Positions 1-9,090 of a stretch of 64,000 bases of DNA are shown here, in pieces (position 1 is the stretch's first letter; every line of letters begins with the position of its first letter). The translations under genes and the position numbers were made by a program. The notes beneath the pieces are model-generated. The model ran no database searches and was not told where the DNA came from. It saw only the letters and a program-made list of their open reading frames with translations. Source of the DNA: Colwellia polaris (GTDB taxonomy: Bacteria; Pseudomonadota; Gammaproteobacteria; Enterobacterales; Alteromonadaceae); the NCBI RefSeq assembly GCF_002104515.1, contig NZ_NBOE01000002.1, positions 540,343-604,342 on the forward strand, in the 5' to 3' direction.

Positions 1-1
1 A

Positions 2-2644
2 GCCAAAGCGAAAACAATTAACAAATACCTTGGTAAAGATTTTATTGTTAAATCGAGTGTAGGGCACGTACGTGATCTACCGCATAGCAGTACCGGTAAA
101 AAAGTTGCGGCTAAATCTCCTGCTGAAGTGCGAAAAATGGCACCTGCCGCGAAAGCAAAATATAAAGCTAAACGTGATAAACAAGCACTGGTTAATCGAA
201 TGGGTATTGATCCTGAGAATGATTGGGAAGCAAATTATCAAATACTCGCAGGTAAAGAAAAAGTCGTTGCAGAATTAATTAAACTTGCTAGTGCTGCAGA
301 CACGGTTTATCTCGCAACCGATTTGGATCGCGAGGGAGAAGCGATTGCCTGGCATTTAAAAGAAATTATTGGCGGCGACGACGATAAATATAAACGTGTT
401 GTGTTTAATGAAATAACTGAAAATGCCATCCAACAAGCGTTTTCTACCCCTGGCGAATTAAGTATGCCAGGCGTTAATGCTCAACAAGCAAGACGTTTTC
501 TCGACCGTGTTGTGGGCTTTATGGTAAGTCCATTGCTTTGGAAAAAAGTAGCTCGTGGCTTATCTGCTGGCCGAGTTCAGTCTGTTGCGGTAAAGCTTGT
601 TGTTGAAAAAGAACGTGAAATTAAAGCTTTTGATCCTAAAGAGTTTTGGGAAGTTACAGCGGATACCAAAACAACTGCAGGTTTAGATTTTCCGTTAGAT
701 GTAACCCATGAAAATGGTAAAGCATTTAAACCAACGAACGAAGCCGACACAAATAAAGCCTTAGCAATATTAAAGGCAGCTGCCTTTACGGTTAATAAAC
801 GCGACGATAAACCTTCAAAAAGTACACCGTCGGCTCCATTTATTACTTCAACTTTACAACAAGCGGCAAGTACTAAATTAGGTTTTGGTGTTAAACGCAC
901 CATGGGACTTGCTCAACGTTTGTATGAAGCGGGCCACATAACTTATATGCGTACCGATTCAACCAATTTGAGTAAAGATGCGGTTGAAATGTGTCGTGGT
1001 TATATTAGCGATAACTTTGGCGATAACTACTTGCCAGAAAAGGCAAAAGTATATAACAGTAAAGGTAATGCTCAAGAGGCGCATGAAGCGATTCGTCCAT
1101 CTAATGTTAAAGTTGAATCTGCCTTTATGGAAGGTATTGAAGCTGATGCGAAAAAATTATATGACCTTATTTGGCGCCAGTTTGTAGCGTGTCAAATGAC
1201 CGCTGCTCGCTACACGGTAAGTACTATTACGGTTGGTGCTTCTGGTTTTGATTTAAAAGCGAAAGGCCGTGTTATGCAATTTGATGGTTGGACTCGTGTT
1301 CATCCACAATTATCAAAAGGTGATGATAAACATTTACCAGATTTATCAGTAGGTGAAACGTTAACACTTGAACAACTTAATCCTACTCAACACTTTACTA
1401 AGCCACCAGCACGTTTTGGTGAAGCTTCATTGGTTAAAGAGTTAGAGAAGCGTTCAATTGGTCGTCCTTCTACTTATGCATCTATTATTTCAACCATTCA
1501 AGATCGTGGCTACGTACGTTTAGAGTCAAAACGTTTTTACGCTGAAAAAATGGGTGAAATTGTTACCGATAGTTTATCAGAAAGCTTTAAAAACCTGATG
1601 AGCTACGACTTTACTGCCAACATGGAGCAAGAGCTTGATGAAGTAGCTGACGGTAAAACAGACTGGAAAGATGTACTTAACGGCTTCTATAAAAATTTCA
1701 CCAAACAACTCGGTCAAGCCGACATGCCGACTGAAGAAGGTGGCATGCGCAATAACGAACCGGTTTTAACCGATATCGATTGCCCAACATGTGGCCGTAA
1801 AATGGGTATTCGTACTGCTCAAACGGGTGTGTTTTTAGGTTGTTCTGGTTATGCCTTACCACCGAAAGAACGTTGCACCACAACCATGAACTTAACACCT
1901 GGTGAAGAAGCGGTAAGTGTTTTAGCTGAAGACCAAGAAACAGAAGCATTGCGTGCGATGCATCGTTGTAAAAAATGTGGCACAGCAATGGATAGCTACT
2001 TAATCGACGAAACACGTAAATTACATGTTTGTGGTAACAACCCAGTTTGTGATGGTATTGAAGTAGAAAAGGGTGAATTTAAGCTGAAAGGTTACGACGG
2101 ACCTATTTTAGAATGTGATCGTTGTGAATCTGAAATGGAACTTAAATCAGGCCGATTCGGTAAATACTTTGATTGTACAAACAGTGAATGTAAAAACACA
2201 CGTAAGTTACTCGCTAATGGTGAAGCTGCGCCACCGAAAGAAGATCCGGTGCAATTACCAGAGCTAGAATGTGAAAAGTCTGATGCACACTTTGTGCTGC
2301 GCGATGGTGCTGCGGGTATTTTCCTTGCGGCTAATACTTTCCCTCGTTCACGTGAAACACGTGCTCCTAAAGTGGTTGAGTTAGCGCGTTTTAGAGATAG
2401 AATATCAGAGAAGTTTTATTATCTTGCCGATGCACCAGCACAAGACCCTGAAGGCAACTTAGCCGTTGTTCGTTATAGCCGTAAAACTAAGTCGCAATAT
2501 GTTATGACCGAAGTTGAAGGTAAAGCGACAGGTTGGAATGCTAAGTATATTGATGGCAAATGGATTGAAGAGCTGGCTAAGAAAAAGGTTGTAAAGGCGA
2601 AAGCAAAGCCCAAAGCAAAGCCTAAACCAAAAAAAACGGCGTAG
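2..2644 (+). CDS. topA: DNA topoisomerase I (5' end outside window)
   Basis: Type IA topoisomerase that relaxes negative supercoils by nicking one strand through a tyrosyl-DNA bond. Reading from base 2 the frame opens in the TOPRIM domain ([14 protein letters not shown]), so only about 11-12 N-terminal residues are missing; the acidic TDLDREGEA motif follows. The catalytic tyrosine lies in ITYMRTDST, codon 944-946. Three tetracysteine zinc motifs follow ([24 protein letters not shown]), then C-terminal zinc-ribbon-like domains and a lysine-rich tail ([14 protein letters not shown]). The length, about 890 residues, fits the proteobacterial enzyme. A strong terminator follows directly. Identification is certain. 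Confidence 0.97.
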   Translation, partial: AKAKTINKYLGKDFIVKSSVGHVRDLPHSSTGKKVAAKSPAEVRKMAPAAKAKYKAKRDKQALVNRMGIDPENDWEANYQILAGKEKVVAELIKLASAADTVYLATDLDREGEAIAWHLKEIIGGDDDKYKRVVFNEITENAIQQAFSTPGELSMPGVNAQQARRFLDRVVGFMVSPLLWKKVARGLSAGRVQSVAVKLVVEKEREIKAFDPKEFWEVTADTKTTAGLDFPLDVTHENGKAFKPTNEADTNKALAILKAAAFTVNKRDDKPSKSTPSAPFITSTLQQAASTKLGFGVKRTMGLAQRLYEAGHITYMRTDSTNLSKDAVEMCRGYISDNFGDNYLPEKAKVYNSKGNAQEAHEAIRPSNVKVESAFMEGIEADAKKLYDLIWRQFVACQMTAARYTVSTITVGASGFDLKAKGRVMQFDGWTRVHPQLSKGDDKHLPDLSVGETLTLEQLNPTQHFTKPPARFGEASLVKELEKRSIGRPSTYASIISTIQDRGYVRLESKRFYAEKMGEIVTDSLSESFKNLMSYDFTANMEQELDEVADGKTDWKDVLNGFYKNFTKQLGQADMPTEEGGMRNNEPVLTDIDCPTCGRKMGIRTAQTGVFLGCSGYALPPKERCTTTMNLTPGEEAVSVLAEDQETEALRAMHRCKKCGTAMDSYLIDETRKLHVCGNNPVCDGIEVEKGEFKLKGYDGPILECDRCESEMELKSGRFGKYFDCTNSECKNTRKLLANGEAAPPKEDPVQLPELECEKSDAHFVLRDGAAGIFLAANTFPRSRETRAPKVVELARFRDRISEKFYYLADAPAQDPEGNLAVVRYSRKTKSQYVMTEVEGKATGWNAKYIDGKWIEELAKKKVVKAKAKPKAKPKPKKTA

Positions 2645-2690
2645 TATAAACTAAGCCGTATCAAAAAATACTTAGTTTACCTTTAACAAG

Positions 2691-2714
2691 AAGCGCTCAT
2701 TGAGCGCTTTTTTT
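2691..2714 (+). terminator. Rho-independent terminator of topA
   Basis: AGCGCTCA/TGAGCGCT is a perfect inverted repeat followed by a run of seven T, 47 bp after the topA stop codon. Confidence 0.9.
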
Positions 2715-2841
2715 ATGTCTGCGGTATTGGTAGTTATAGCATTTGCAAAATCGCGAAAATAATCTTATTAATTGGTATAAGAAGGTTTAAGTTGCACAAT
2801 GCCAGCAACAAAGCGTAGCTCTTATCATTTGATTTACTAAG

Positions 2842-3074
2842 TAACCTGAACTCTGGATAATGAGTGCTTGAAACTCAAGTGAACCAAAAGCTTAGGTAAT
2901 AAAGTAAATGCTATAGCCAGGTGAACATCACGAATAGATATCATCAATGCTTCATTTTATGCCATTTTCAAGGCAAAACGTTGATGAATAGCGCGCTATT
3001 TATCGACGTTTTAACGCAGAAAATGGCTTAAAAGGGAGCATTGAGCAAGTGCTGCTTATCCAGAGTTCAGGTTA
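2842..3074. repeat. MITE-like element with 19-bp terminal inverted repeats
   Basis: The 233-bp element begins with TAACCTGAACTCTGGATAA and ends with its exact reverse complement. Inside is a second nested palindrome: GCCATTTT and AAAATGGC flank AAAACGTTGATGAATAGCG and its near reverse complement. There is no ORF of useful size. The same termini recur at 55659-55703 as a collapsed 45-bp hairpin. The element fills most of the 660-bp gap between topA and the next gene; apart from the topA terminator I see nothing else there. No clear target duplication is visible. It could be a non-autonomous transposable element or a REP-like palindrome family. Confidence 0.75.
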
Positions 3075-3304
3075 AGTAGAGGGAACGAATAGCATTACGC
3101 GCTAGAGGCGAACCACAGACAGCAAGAATAGTACAAGAGACTGCCTATTAAACCAGTAGTTAACTCGTTTTGTTTACCTCTAAGTTAATTAAAATCTAGC
3201 TCAAAGCCGAATAGGTTAAAAACAATCGTGACTTTCAACAGCTTTTAATGAATATCAGTGATAAAATCAGTTTTATTTTCTAAAAGATCTACGAAATATT
3301 TATT

Positions 3305-4237
3305 ATGGCGATTAACTGGTTCCCAGGGCACATGCATAAAGCCCAAAGAGAGATAAAAGAAATTTTACCGCAAATTGATGTGGTGATTGAAGTTTGTGAT
3401 GCGCGCCTACCTTTTAGTAGCGAAAACCCTATGATCACCGAAATTCGTGGTGACAAGCCATTAATTAAAATCTTAAATAAATCAGATTTAGCTGATCCTA
3501 AAGTTACAGCGCTGTGGCTCAATTACCTTGAGTCTCAACACAACGTAAAAGCTATTGCCTTAACTACTGAATCTCCCGGTGTAGCTAAAACACTGCCGGC
3601 ACTCATTCGCAAGTTAGCTGCAAGTAAAGATGAAGCGGGTAAGCAAATAAATGCCGTTATTATGGGGATCCCTAATGTAGGTAAATCTACCTTATTGAAT
3701 ACGCTAGTGGGTAAAGCAAAAGCAAAAGTGGGTAATGAACCTGCCGTGACTAAAGGTCAGCAAAGAATTAGGTTAGAAGACGGTTTATATCTTTATGACA
3801 CACCGGGTATGTTGTGGCCTAAAATAGTAAACGAAAATAGTGGTTACCGTTTAGCAATTACCAGTGCAGTTAAAGACACCGCATTTGATCACGAAGAAAT
3901 TGCCTGTTTTGCCGCAGAGTACTTACTTACTGCTTACCCTGAACGATTAAGAGAGCGCTATAAGATTGACGAACTTCCTGAGCAGGAAGTAGAGTTGATT
4001 GAAGCCATAGGAAAACGACGTGGTTGTGTTAAAAGTGGCGGTTATATTGATTTTCATAAAGCTTCTGAAATACTGATTAATGAAATACGCGACAAAACCT
4101 TAGGCGCGATTTCATTTGAAACCCCTGAGATGATAATTGCTGAGGTTATTCATTTTGACAAAGTTGAAGAAGATAAGGTTGCGGCTAGAGAAGCTAAAAA
4201 AATAGCACGTGGTAGAGGGCGTCGCAATAAGCGTTAA
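3305..4237 (+). CDS. YlqF/RbgA-type circularly permuted GTPase
   Basis: Ribosome-associated GTPase expected to help late assembly of the 50S subunit. The G motifs appear in the permuted order typical of this family: G4 NKSDL near residue 60, then G1 GIPNVGKST near 120, then G3 DTPGM near 165. The N-terminus MAINWFPGHMHKAQ is the family signature. The C-terminal third is helical and ends in a basic tail (RGRGRRNKR) suited to RNA binding. Length is 310 residues. No good Shine-Dalgarno precedes the ATG. It stands alone between the MITE-like element and a HIT gene. Family is certain; cellular role is inferred. Confidence 0.92.
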   Translation: MAINWFPGHMHKAQREIKEILPQIDVVIEVCDARLPFSSENPMITEIRGDKPLIKILNKSDLADPKVTALWLNYLESQHNVKAIALTTESPGVAKTLPALIRKLAASKDEAGKQINAVIMGIPNVGKSTLLNTLVGKAKAKVGNEPAVTKGQQRIRLEDGLYLYDTPGMLWPKIVNENSGYRLAITSAVKDTAFDHEEIACFAAEYLLTAYPERLRERYKIDELPEQEVELIEAIGKRRGCVKSGGYIDFHKASEILINEIRDKTLGAISFETPEMIIAEVIHFDKVEEDKVAAREAKKIARGRGRRNKR

Positions 4238-4309
4238 TTTTTTATTAGCATTAATAATAAAACTTAAGATTCAGCACTTAACACCAAACTTGATAACTAA
4301 GGTAGCAAT

Positions 4310-4741
4310 ATGAGTGAGCAATTCCAATTACACCCACAATTAGCGAATGACTGTTTCGTGATTACTGATTTTCCACTGTCGCGTTTATTACTTTGTAACG
4401 ACAGTGCTTTTCCTTGGTTTATTTTGGTGCCAAAAGTGGATGATGTTCAAGATATTTATCAGCTAGATTGGCAACAGCAACAACAGTTATTAAATGAATC
4501 AAGCATGCTTAGTGAAGTGCTTATGCAAGAATTTAATGGCGAGAAAATGAATGTTGCAGCGCTAGGCAATGTTGTACCCCAGTTGCATTTACATCATATA
4601 GTACGTTTTACAACTGATGCCTGTTGGCCTAAGCCAGTTTGGGGTCAGCAAGCGCTAACTCCTTATACTGATAAAGCTTTAGCTGAAATTAAGCAGCGAA
4701 TATTACCTAAACTGTCGGCAATATTAGCTACCGATACATAA
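4310..4741 (+). CDS. HIT-domain protein
   Basis: Small (143 aa) histidine-triad family protein, expected to be a nucleotide hydrolase or transferase. The triad is QLHLHHIVR near residue 93, matching H-phi-H-phi-H-phi-phi. The N-terminal part (CNDSAFPWFILVPK) is the usual HIT strand region. The substrate cannot be told from sequence. It lies 72 bp after the YlqF-type gene on the same strand and converges with megL across a shared hairpin. Confidence 0.85.
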   Translation: MSEQFQLHPQLANDCFVITDFPLSRLLLCNDSAFPWFILVPKVDDVQDIYQLDWQQQQQLLNESSMLSEVLMQEFNGEKMNVAALGNVVPQLHLHHIVRFTTDACWPKPVWGQQALTPYTDKALAEIKQRILPKLSAILATDT

Positions 4742-4772
4742 AAACTGACTGTACTTTTTTGTCAGTAATTAA

Positions 4773-4803
4773 TAGCCTTGTTTGAATCAGTCAAACAAGG
4801 CTA
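4773..4803. terminator. Hairpin between convergent HIT gene and megL
   Basis: Perfect 13-bp inverted repeat TAGCCTTGTTTGA with a 5-base loop, placed between two convergent stop codons. Neither side has a clean T run, so it is a terminator-like or transcript-stabilising hairpin serving both strands. Confidence 0.6.
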
Positions 4804-4810
4804 AATAATG

Positions 4811-5995
4811 TTACTTTATCAGTGCTAGTGATTGGCTTAAGTCAGCAATTATATCTTCTGCATTTTCAAGTCCTACCGAAATTCTGATCAAGCTATCACT
4901 AATGCCAGCATTAGCTCTTTCTTCTGGAGTATAAGGGGAGTGTGTCATGGAAGCAGGGTGCTGAATTAATGATTCGGCATCACCTAAACTTACCGCAATA
5001 GAGAATAGTTGCATGCGGTTAATGAACTCACTACCACCGGTTAAATCACTGTTGATTTCAAAGGCAATAACCCCACCAGCCGCTTTCATTTGCGAGCCTA
5101 AAAATTTATAGCCAGGGTGACTCTTTAAACCCGGATAATAAACTTTTAAGACTTTCTCGTGGTTTTCTAAATACTCTGCAATCTTTTGGGCATTATTACA
5201 GTGACGTTCCATACGAATAGGGAGTGTTTTAAGGCCACGCATAATTAACCAAGCATCATGTGGGCTCATTGTTGCGCCAATGTCTTTTAACACCGTCATT
5301 TTAATGTTCATGATCATTTCATTGCTACCACAGATAATGCCGGCAACAACGTCACCATGACCATTCAAGTACTTTGTGGCACTGTGAACAACTATATCTA
5401 TACCGTACTGTTGAGGTTGCTGTAGCACAGGCGTTAAAAATGTATTATCAACAATACTAATAATATTATGTTGTTGAGCTATTTTCGCGATAACGGCCAA
5501 GTCGTAAACTGCAAGGTTAGGGTTAACAGGTGTTTCTAAAAACATGACCTTAGTATTGGGTTTTATTGCTGCTTCAATTTCATCAGGGTTTGCCATATCA
5601 ACAAAACTAACTTCGATGCCCCAACGTGTTAGTTGGTGGCTCATTAATGCAAACGAACAGCCATAAACAGCTTTCGAAGAGATTAAATGATCACCAGCTG
5701 ATAAGTTGGCTAAAAGTGCACCTGAAACTGCGCCCATTCCTGTGGCTGTTGCAGCAGCGTCTTCCATATTCTCCATAGCAGCTACCCTTTGCTCAAGTTG
5801 CCTTGTCGTAGGGTTACCAAGTCGAGAGTATATAAAGCCGTCTTCTTCTCCAGCAAACCTATTTGCACCTTGTTGTGCATTATCGAAAATGAAAGTAGAG
5901 GTTTGATAAAGGGGAGTAGCCAATGAACCAAACTGCTCATCGTTAATGCGACCTGCGTGGATAGCCTGAGTTTCGATATTTTTACTGTTGCTCAT
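4811..5995 (-). CDS. megL: Methionine gamma-lyase, PLP-dependent
   Basis: Cleaves L-methionine to methanethiol, 2-oxobutyrate and ammonia. It belongs to the Cys/Met-metabolism PLP family (fold type I). The PLP lysine is K208 in HSATKYLNGHGD. The active-site pair is Y111 and C113 in YGCSF; this cysteine is the feature that separates methionine gamma-lyases from cystathionine enzymes. Length is 394 residues, typical for the family. Upstream lie a sigma-54 promoter and a TyrR-type palindrome, with a TyrR-family gene divergent, so regulation by that activator is likely. A related cystathionine or homocysteine lyase activity cannot be excluded. Confidence 0.88.
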   Translation of the reverse strand: MSNSKNIETQAIHAGRINDEQFGSLATPLYQTSTFIFDNAQQGANRFAGEEDGFIYSRLGNPTTRQLEQRVAAMENMEDAAATATGMGAVSGALLANLSAGDHLISSKAVYGCSFALMSHQLTRWGIEVSFVDMANPDEIEAAIKPNTKVMFLETPVNPNLAVYDLAVIAKIAQQHNIISIVDNTFLTPVLQQPQQYGIDIVVHSATKYLNGHGDVVAGIICGSNEMIMNIKMTVLKDIGATMSPHDAWLIMRGLKTLPIRMERHCNNAQKIAEYLENHEKVLKVYYPGLKSHPGYKFLGSQMKAAGGVIAFEINSDLTGGSEFINRMQLFSIAVSLGDAESLIQHPASMTHSPYTPEERANAGISDSLIRISVGLENAEDIIADLSQSLALIK

Positions 5996-6041
5996 AATTT
6001 TCTCTTTTAATCGAATGCGAAATTATTTAGATAAACACGAT

Positions 6042-6059
6042 AAGCAAATTTTCAGCCAA
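6042..6059 (-). promoter_or_regulatory. Sigma-54 (-24/-12) promoter of megL
   Basis: Read on the minus strand: TTGGCTGAAAATTTGCTT. It matches YTGGCACG-N4-TTGCW at the invariant GG and GC, whose spacing is exactly 12. It predicts transcription from about 6032, leaving a leader of about 37 nt before the megL ATG at 5995. Confidence 0.75.
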
Positions 6060-6109
6060 TAATTTTTATTTAATAATATCAACAGTTTATTGTTTTTAGA
6101 ATAAATGAC

Positions 6110-6127
6110 TGTAATTTTTATATTACA
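6110..6127. promoter_or_regulatory. TyrR-box-like palindrome
   Basis: TGTAATTTTTATATTACA is an 18-bp palindrome that fits the TyrR box TGTAAA-N6-TTTACA, including the key G and C 15 positions apart. Its centre is about 86 bp upstream of the predicted sigma-54 start of megL, a usual enhancer distance, and it lies in the gap shared with the tyrR-like gene. Confidence 0.7.
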
Positions 6128-6207
6128 GTGGGTGTTTGTTTATCAACCTGAAATTCAATTGTTTATATATCTAAAGCTGTCTCTCTTGATTTTAGAGGTG
6201 AGAGGTG

Positions 6208-6225
6208 TTGTACTAAATTTGTTAC
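6208..6225. promoter_or_regulatory. Second, weaker TyrR-box-like site
   Basis: TGTACTAAATTTGTTACA keeps the outer TGTA and TACA of the 18-bp TyrR box but has poorer inner bases. It lies 33 bp before the proposed GTG start of the tyrR-like gene, so it could serve autoregulation. This is an inference from position. Confidence 0.4.
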
Positions 6226-6257
6226 ATGTGTATTTTTTTTATTACATTGGTGGTTAT

Positions 6258-7808
6258 GTGCGTATAAAGATAGATTCAACCGACAGGCTTGGTATCAGCC
6301 AAGAAATATTGAGTGTAGTAGCAAAAAGGCAATTCAATGTCATCGCTATGGAGGTAATTCCTCGAACAATATTTTTACACATAGATATTAATGAACAACA
6401 CATGCTCAATGTGTTTAAAGCATTATCTACTGTAGACGGAGTGTTGAGCTGCAAGCGAATTGATTTTCTGCCTATAGAGTCTAGAGAGCATCATTTAAAT
6501 GCAATGTTGAGCAAAATACCCGATCCTATTTTTGATATCAGCGCTAATGGTGTAGTAATTTCATGTAATTTAGCTATTTATTCTGAAGATGCAGACAAAA
6601 ATGATAAACCACTTAATGTGATAGGAAAAAGTATTACAACATTATTTGGGGTCGAAAAATCATCAATTCTAACCAGCAAGCCTAATTCTCTGGATGTATA
6701 TTTTAGTGGCAAGCAATACATCGCAGAGACAATCCCAGTGATAGTTGAGGGGGTATTCAACGGAGTTGTTGTTCATTTAAAAGCAATTGCTTCTATTGGC
6801 CGACAATTGTCGTTGCTTCAACAAGGAGAAGGGCATCATACTGATAATATTATTGGTGACAGTGAAGAAATTTTAATTTTAAAAGATAAACTCAATAAAT
6901 TTTCACGTTTAGATCTACCTATTTTATTAACGGGTGAAACTGGCACAGGAAAAGAGTTATTTGCACGCGCCATACATGAAGCTAGCGGTAGACGAGACAA
7001 AGCTTTTCTGGCGATAAATTGTGCTTCATTACCAGAACAACTTTTAGAAAGTGAGCTTTTTGGTTATGCTGCAGGCGCTTTTACTGGCGCACAACGTAGT
7101 GGCAAGCCTGGTTTGTTCGAGTTAGCGCATGGCGGTACGGTATTTTTAGATGAAATAGCTGAAATGTCGGGCTATTTACAGGCAAAATTATTACGCTTTT
7201 TGCAAGACTATAGTTATCGGCGTTTAGGTGGCACAAAAGAATTTACTGCTAATGTACGAATTATTTCAGCAAGCCATCAACCGTTTGATCAAATGATCAA
7301 AAATCGAATTTTTCGTGAAGATTTATATTATCGATTAAATGTCTTGAGTTTGGCACTGCCAGCATTGCGCGAGCGAAGACAAGATATTTCATTACTTTGT
7401 TTTCATTTTTTGGCAAATGCGGCAAAGCAAGTGAATCAACCCGAACCTGTGTTAGATGAAAGTGCACTTTTACGACTGATTGAATATTCGTGGCCTGGAA
7501 ATATACGACAGCTTCAAAACGTTCTGTTTAGACTCGTTGCGCTAAATAATGGCCACAATATATCGCTAATAGACGTTACAAAAGTTTTAGCGGACTTCGG
7601 TGATAATCATGAAGAAGTCAGTCGTCATTCTCAGGAGACACAAAGAAACTGGTTGTCGGTGAAAAATTGGCAAACAGCTCAAGCTATTTTTGAAGATGAA
7701 TTATTGGCTCAGTTTTGGCCTGTTTACCCATCGACAAGGAAATTGGCCGAAAGGCTAGAAGTGTCACATAACAAAATAGCGATGAAGTTAAGAAAGAAGT
7801 CACCATGA
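6258..7808 (+). CDS. tyrR: TyrR-family transcriptional regulator with intact GAFTGA loop
   Basis: Aromatic-amino-acid responsive enhancer-binding regulator. From a GTG start it encodes 516 residues, close to E. coli TyrR (513), and opens with an ACT domain (RIKIDSTDRLGIS). A PAS domain spans about 80-190, an AAA+ domain about 200-435 (Walker A GETGTGKE, Walker B FLDEIAEM) and a TyrR-type HTH ends the protein (YPSTRKLAERLEVSHNKIAMKLR). The frame stays open back to an ATG at 6105, but that extension is hydrophobic, unlike the family, and would cover the TyrR box. Unlike E. coli TyrR it keeps GAFTGA (codons 7074-7091), so it should be able to activate sigma-54 polymerase, as PhhR does. megL is the obvious target. 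Confidence 0.88.
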   Translation: MRIKIDSTDRLGISQEILSVVAKRQFNVIAMEVIPRTIFLHIDINEQHMLNVFKALSTVDGVLSCKRIDFLPIESREHHLNAMLSKIPDPIFDISANGVVISCNLAIYSEDADKNDKPLNVIGKSITTLFGVEKSSILTSKPNSLDVYFSGKQYIAETIPVIVEGVFNGVVVHLKAIASIGRQLSLLQQGEGHHTDNIIGDSEEILILKDKLNKFSRLDLPILLTGETGTGKELFARAIHEASGRRDKAFLAINCASLPEQLLESELFGYAAGAFTGAQRSGKPGLFELAHGGTVFLDEIAEMSGYLQAKLLRFLQDYSYRRLGGTKEFTANVRIISASHQPFDQMIKNRIFREDLYYRLNVLSLALPALRERRQDISLLCFHFLANAAKQVNQPEPVLDESALLRLIEYSWPGNIRQLQNVLFRLVALNNGHNISLIDVTKVLADFGDNHEEVSRHSQETQRNWLSVKNWQTAQAIFEDELLAQFWPVYPSTRKLAERLEVSHNKIAMKLRKKSP

Positions 7809-7814
7809 TAATAT

Positions 7815-8831
7815 TTAGTTGTCGTTAGTCATTATACAATTCTTACCCGCCGATTTTGCTTGATATAAACGCCTGTCAGCCTCTTTAAGTAGCTTAGTTA
7901 GATTAGGTATTGTGTTTGATTCAGCGACGCCAATACTGATGGTTACACGAATATTTTTCTGCAATCCGGTGAATGACTCTGTCTCAACGGCATCGCGTAA
8001 CAATTCAATTACTGTACATGCGTTATGCTGTTGCTCGCCCACAAATAATACGACAAACTCTTCACCGCCAATTCTGAAAATGTTATTTTCACCCGTCACA
8101 CGTTTCAAGGCTTTAGCTATTTGTATTAATACAATATCGCCAGTATCGTGGCCAAAGAGGTCATTAATTTTTTTAAAGTTATCAACATCAAGCAAAGCCA
8201 GTGTTAATGGTTGCTTAGCATATAAAGACGCAAAGTAATCGGTTAAAGCAAGACGGTTATAAGTTTTAGTTAACGGATCACGCATGGCCAGTTTTATTAG
8301 GGCTTGTTCGCTTTTTTCTCGGTTTACTTCATATACGTGTGAGACAGTCCAAATCACAATGTAGGCAAGCACTAAGTTAACTAAAATAGCAAAAACAGAA
8401 TATTGTTCACTAATCGAAGTATTGATATAAAGAATGACGGTTTCGATAAGCAGCAATAGCCCGCTACCAATTGCACCGTGTTTACGCCCAAATAGTAAAT
8501 ACAATAAAACTGGAAAAGTTAATAACCAAAAGGGTATGCCTGACAGTAAACCACCCGCAACGCTTACAACAGAAATGGCAAATATATAAAGCGAAGTAAT
8601 CGTGATTTTTTGCCAGTTTTTTACGTTACCTTTTTTATGTTCAAGCAATGTATAGACACAAAATAGGAATAACAGAAAATCAAGTAAACATATAAATATA
8701 TTGCCATGTACGAAGTTGATAATACTAACGACCAACGATGAAAAAGTAATGGCAATCGTTAACCCTTTAAGCACGTTGTTACGCAACTTTATGGTCGAGG
8801 GGGTAATAACATTGTTGGGTAATATAACCAT
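7815..8831 (-). CDS. Membrane-bound diguanylate cyclase (GGDEF)
   Basis: Makes cyclic di-GMP from two GTP. The N-terminal 170 residues contain about six hydrophobic segments (a MASE-like membrane sensor of unknown ligand). A GGDEF domain fills residues 175-338, with DVDNFKKIND and the active-site loop GGEEF. The product-inhibition I-site is absent: the usual RxxD upstream of the loop reads TGEN. It converges with the tyrR-like gene, with only 6 bp between the two stop codons. The signal it senses is unknown. Confidence 0.88.
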   Translation of the reverse strand: MVILPNNVITPSTIKLRNNVLKGLTIAITFSSLVVSIINFVHGNIFICLLDFLLFLFCVYTLLEHKKGNVKNWQKITITSLYIFAISVVSVAGGLLSGIPFWLLTFPVLLYLLFGRKHGAIGSGLLLLIETVILYINTSISEQYSVFAILVNLVLAYIVIWTVSHVYEVNREKSEQALIKLAMRDPLTKTYNRLALTDYFASLYAKQPLTLALLDVDNFKKINDLFGHDTGDIVLIQIAKALKRVTGENNIFRIGGEEFVVLFVGEQQHNACTVIELLRDAVETESFTGLQKNIRVTISIGVAESNTIPNLTKLLKEADRRLYQAKSAGKNCIMTNDN

Positions 8832-8890
8832 AACTTATAACTTCTGCCCCAGTTAATTATAAGTGTAATAGATTATTAATTTATAATATT

Positions 8891-8929
8891 AACCCTCAAT
8901 TACACTTACTAAAAGTGTAGTTGAGGGTT
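8891..8929. terminator. Terminator-like hairpin downstream of the double-receiver gene
   Basis: AACCCTCAATTACACTT and its reverse complement (one mismatch) flank a 5-base loop in the 259-bp gap between the GGDEF gene and the double-receiver gene. No long T run follows on either strand. Confidence 0.5.
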
Positions 8930-9090
8930 GAGCAGATAACCAGTAATTGGTTTTAGATATGGGTTATTGAGCGTGATTAAATTTGCTTTTTATAAAGATA
9001 GAACCACTGGTACAGCGTTTTCAGTGGCTATTTACTGGCGATAATAAACATTTTTATAAGATATTAGCAGCGTATAAAAGAGTTGTATTG

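Noticed and set aside
6105..6257. N-terminal extension of the TyrR-like protein from an ATG at 6105
   Set aside because: It would add a hydrophobic stretch unknown in TyrR and place the TyrR-box palindrome inside the coding region; the GTG at 6258 gives the family length.
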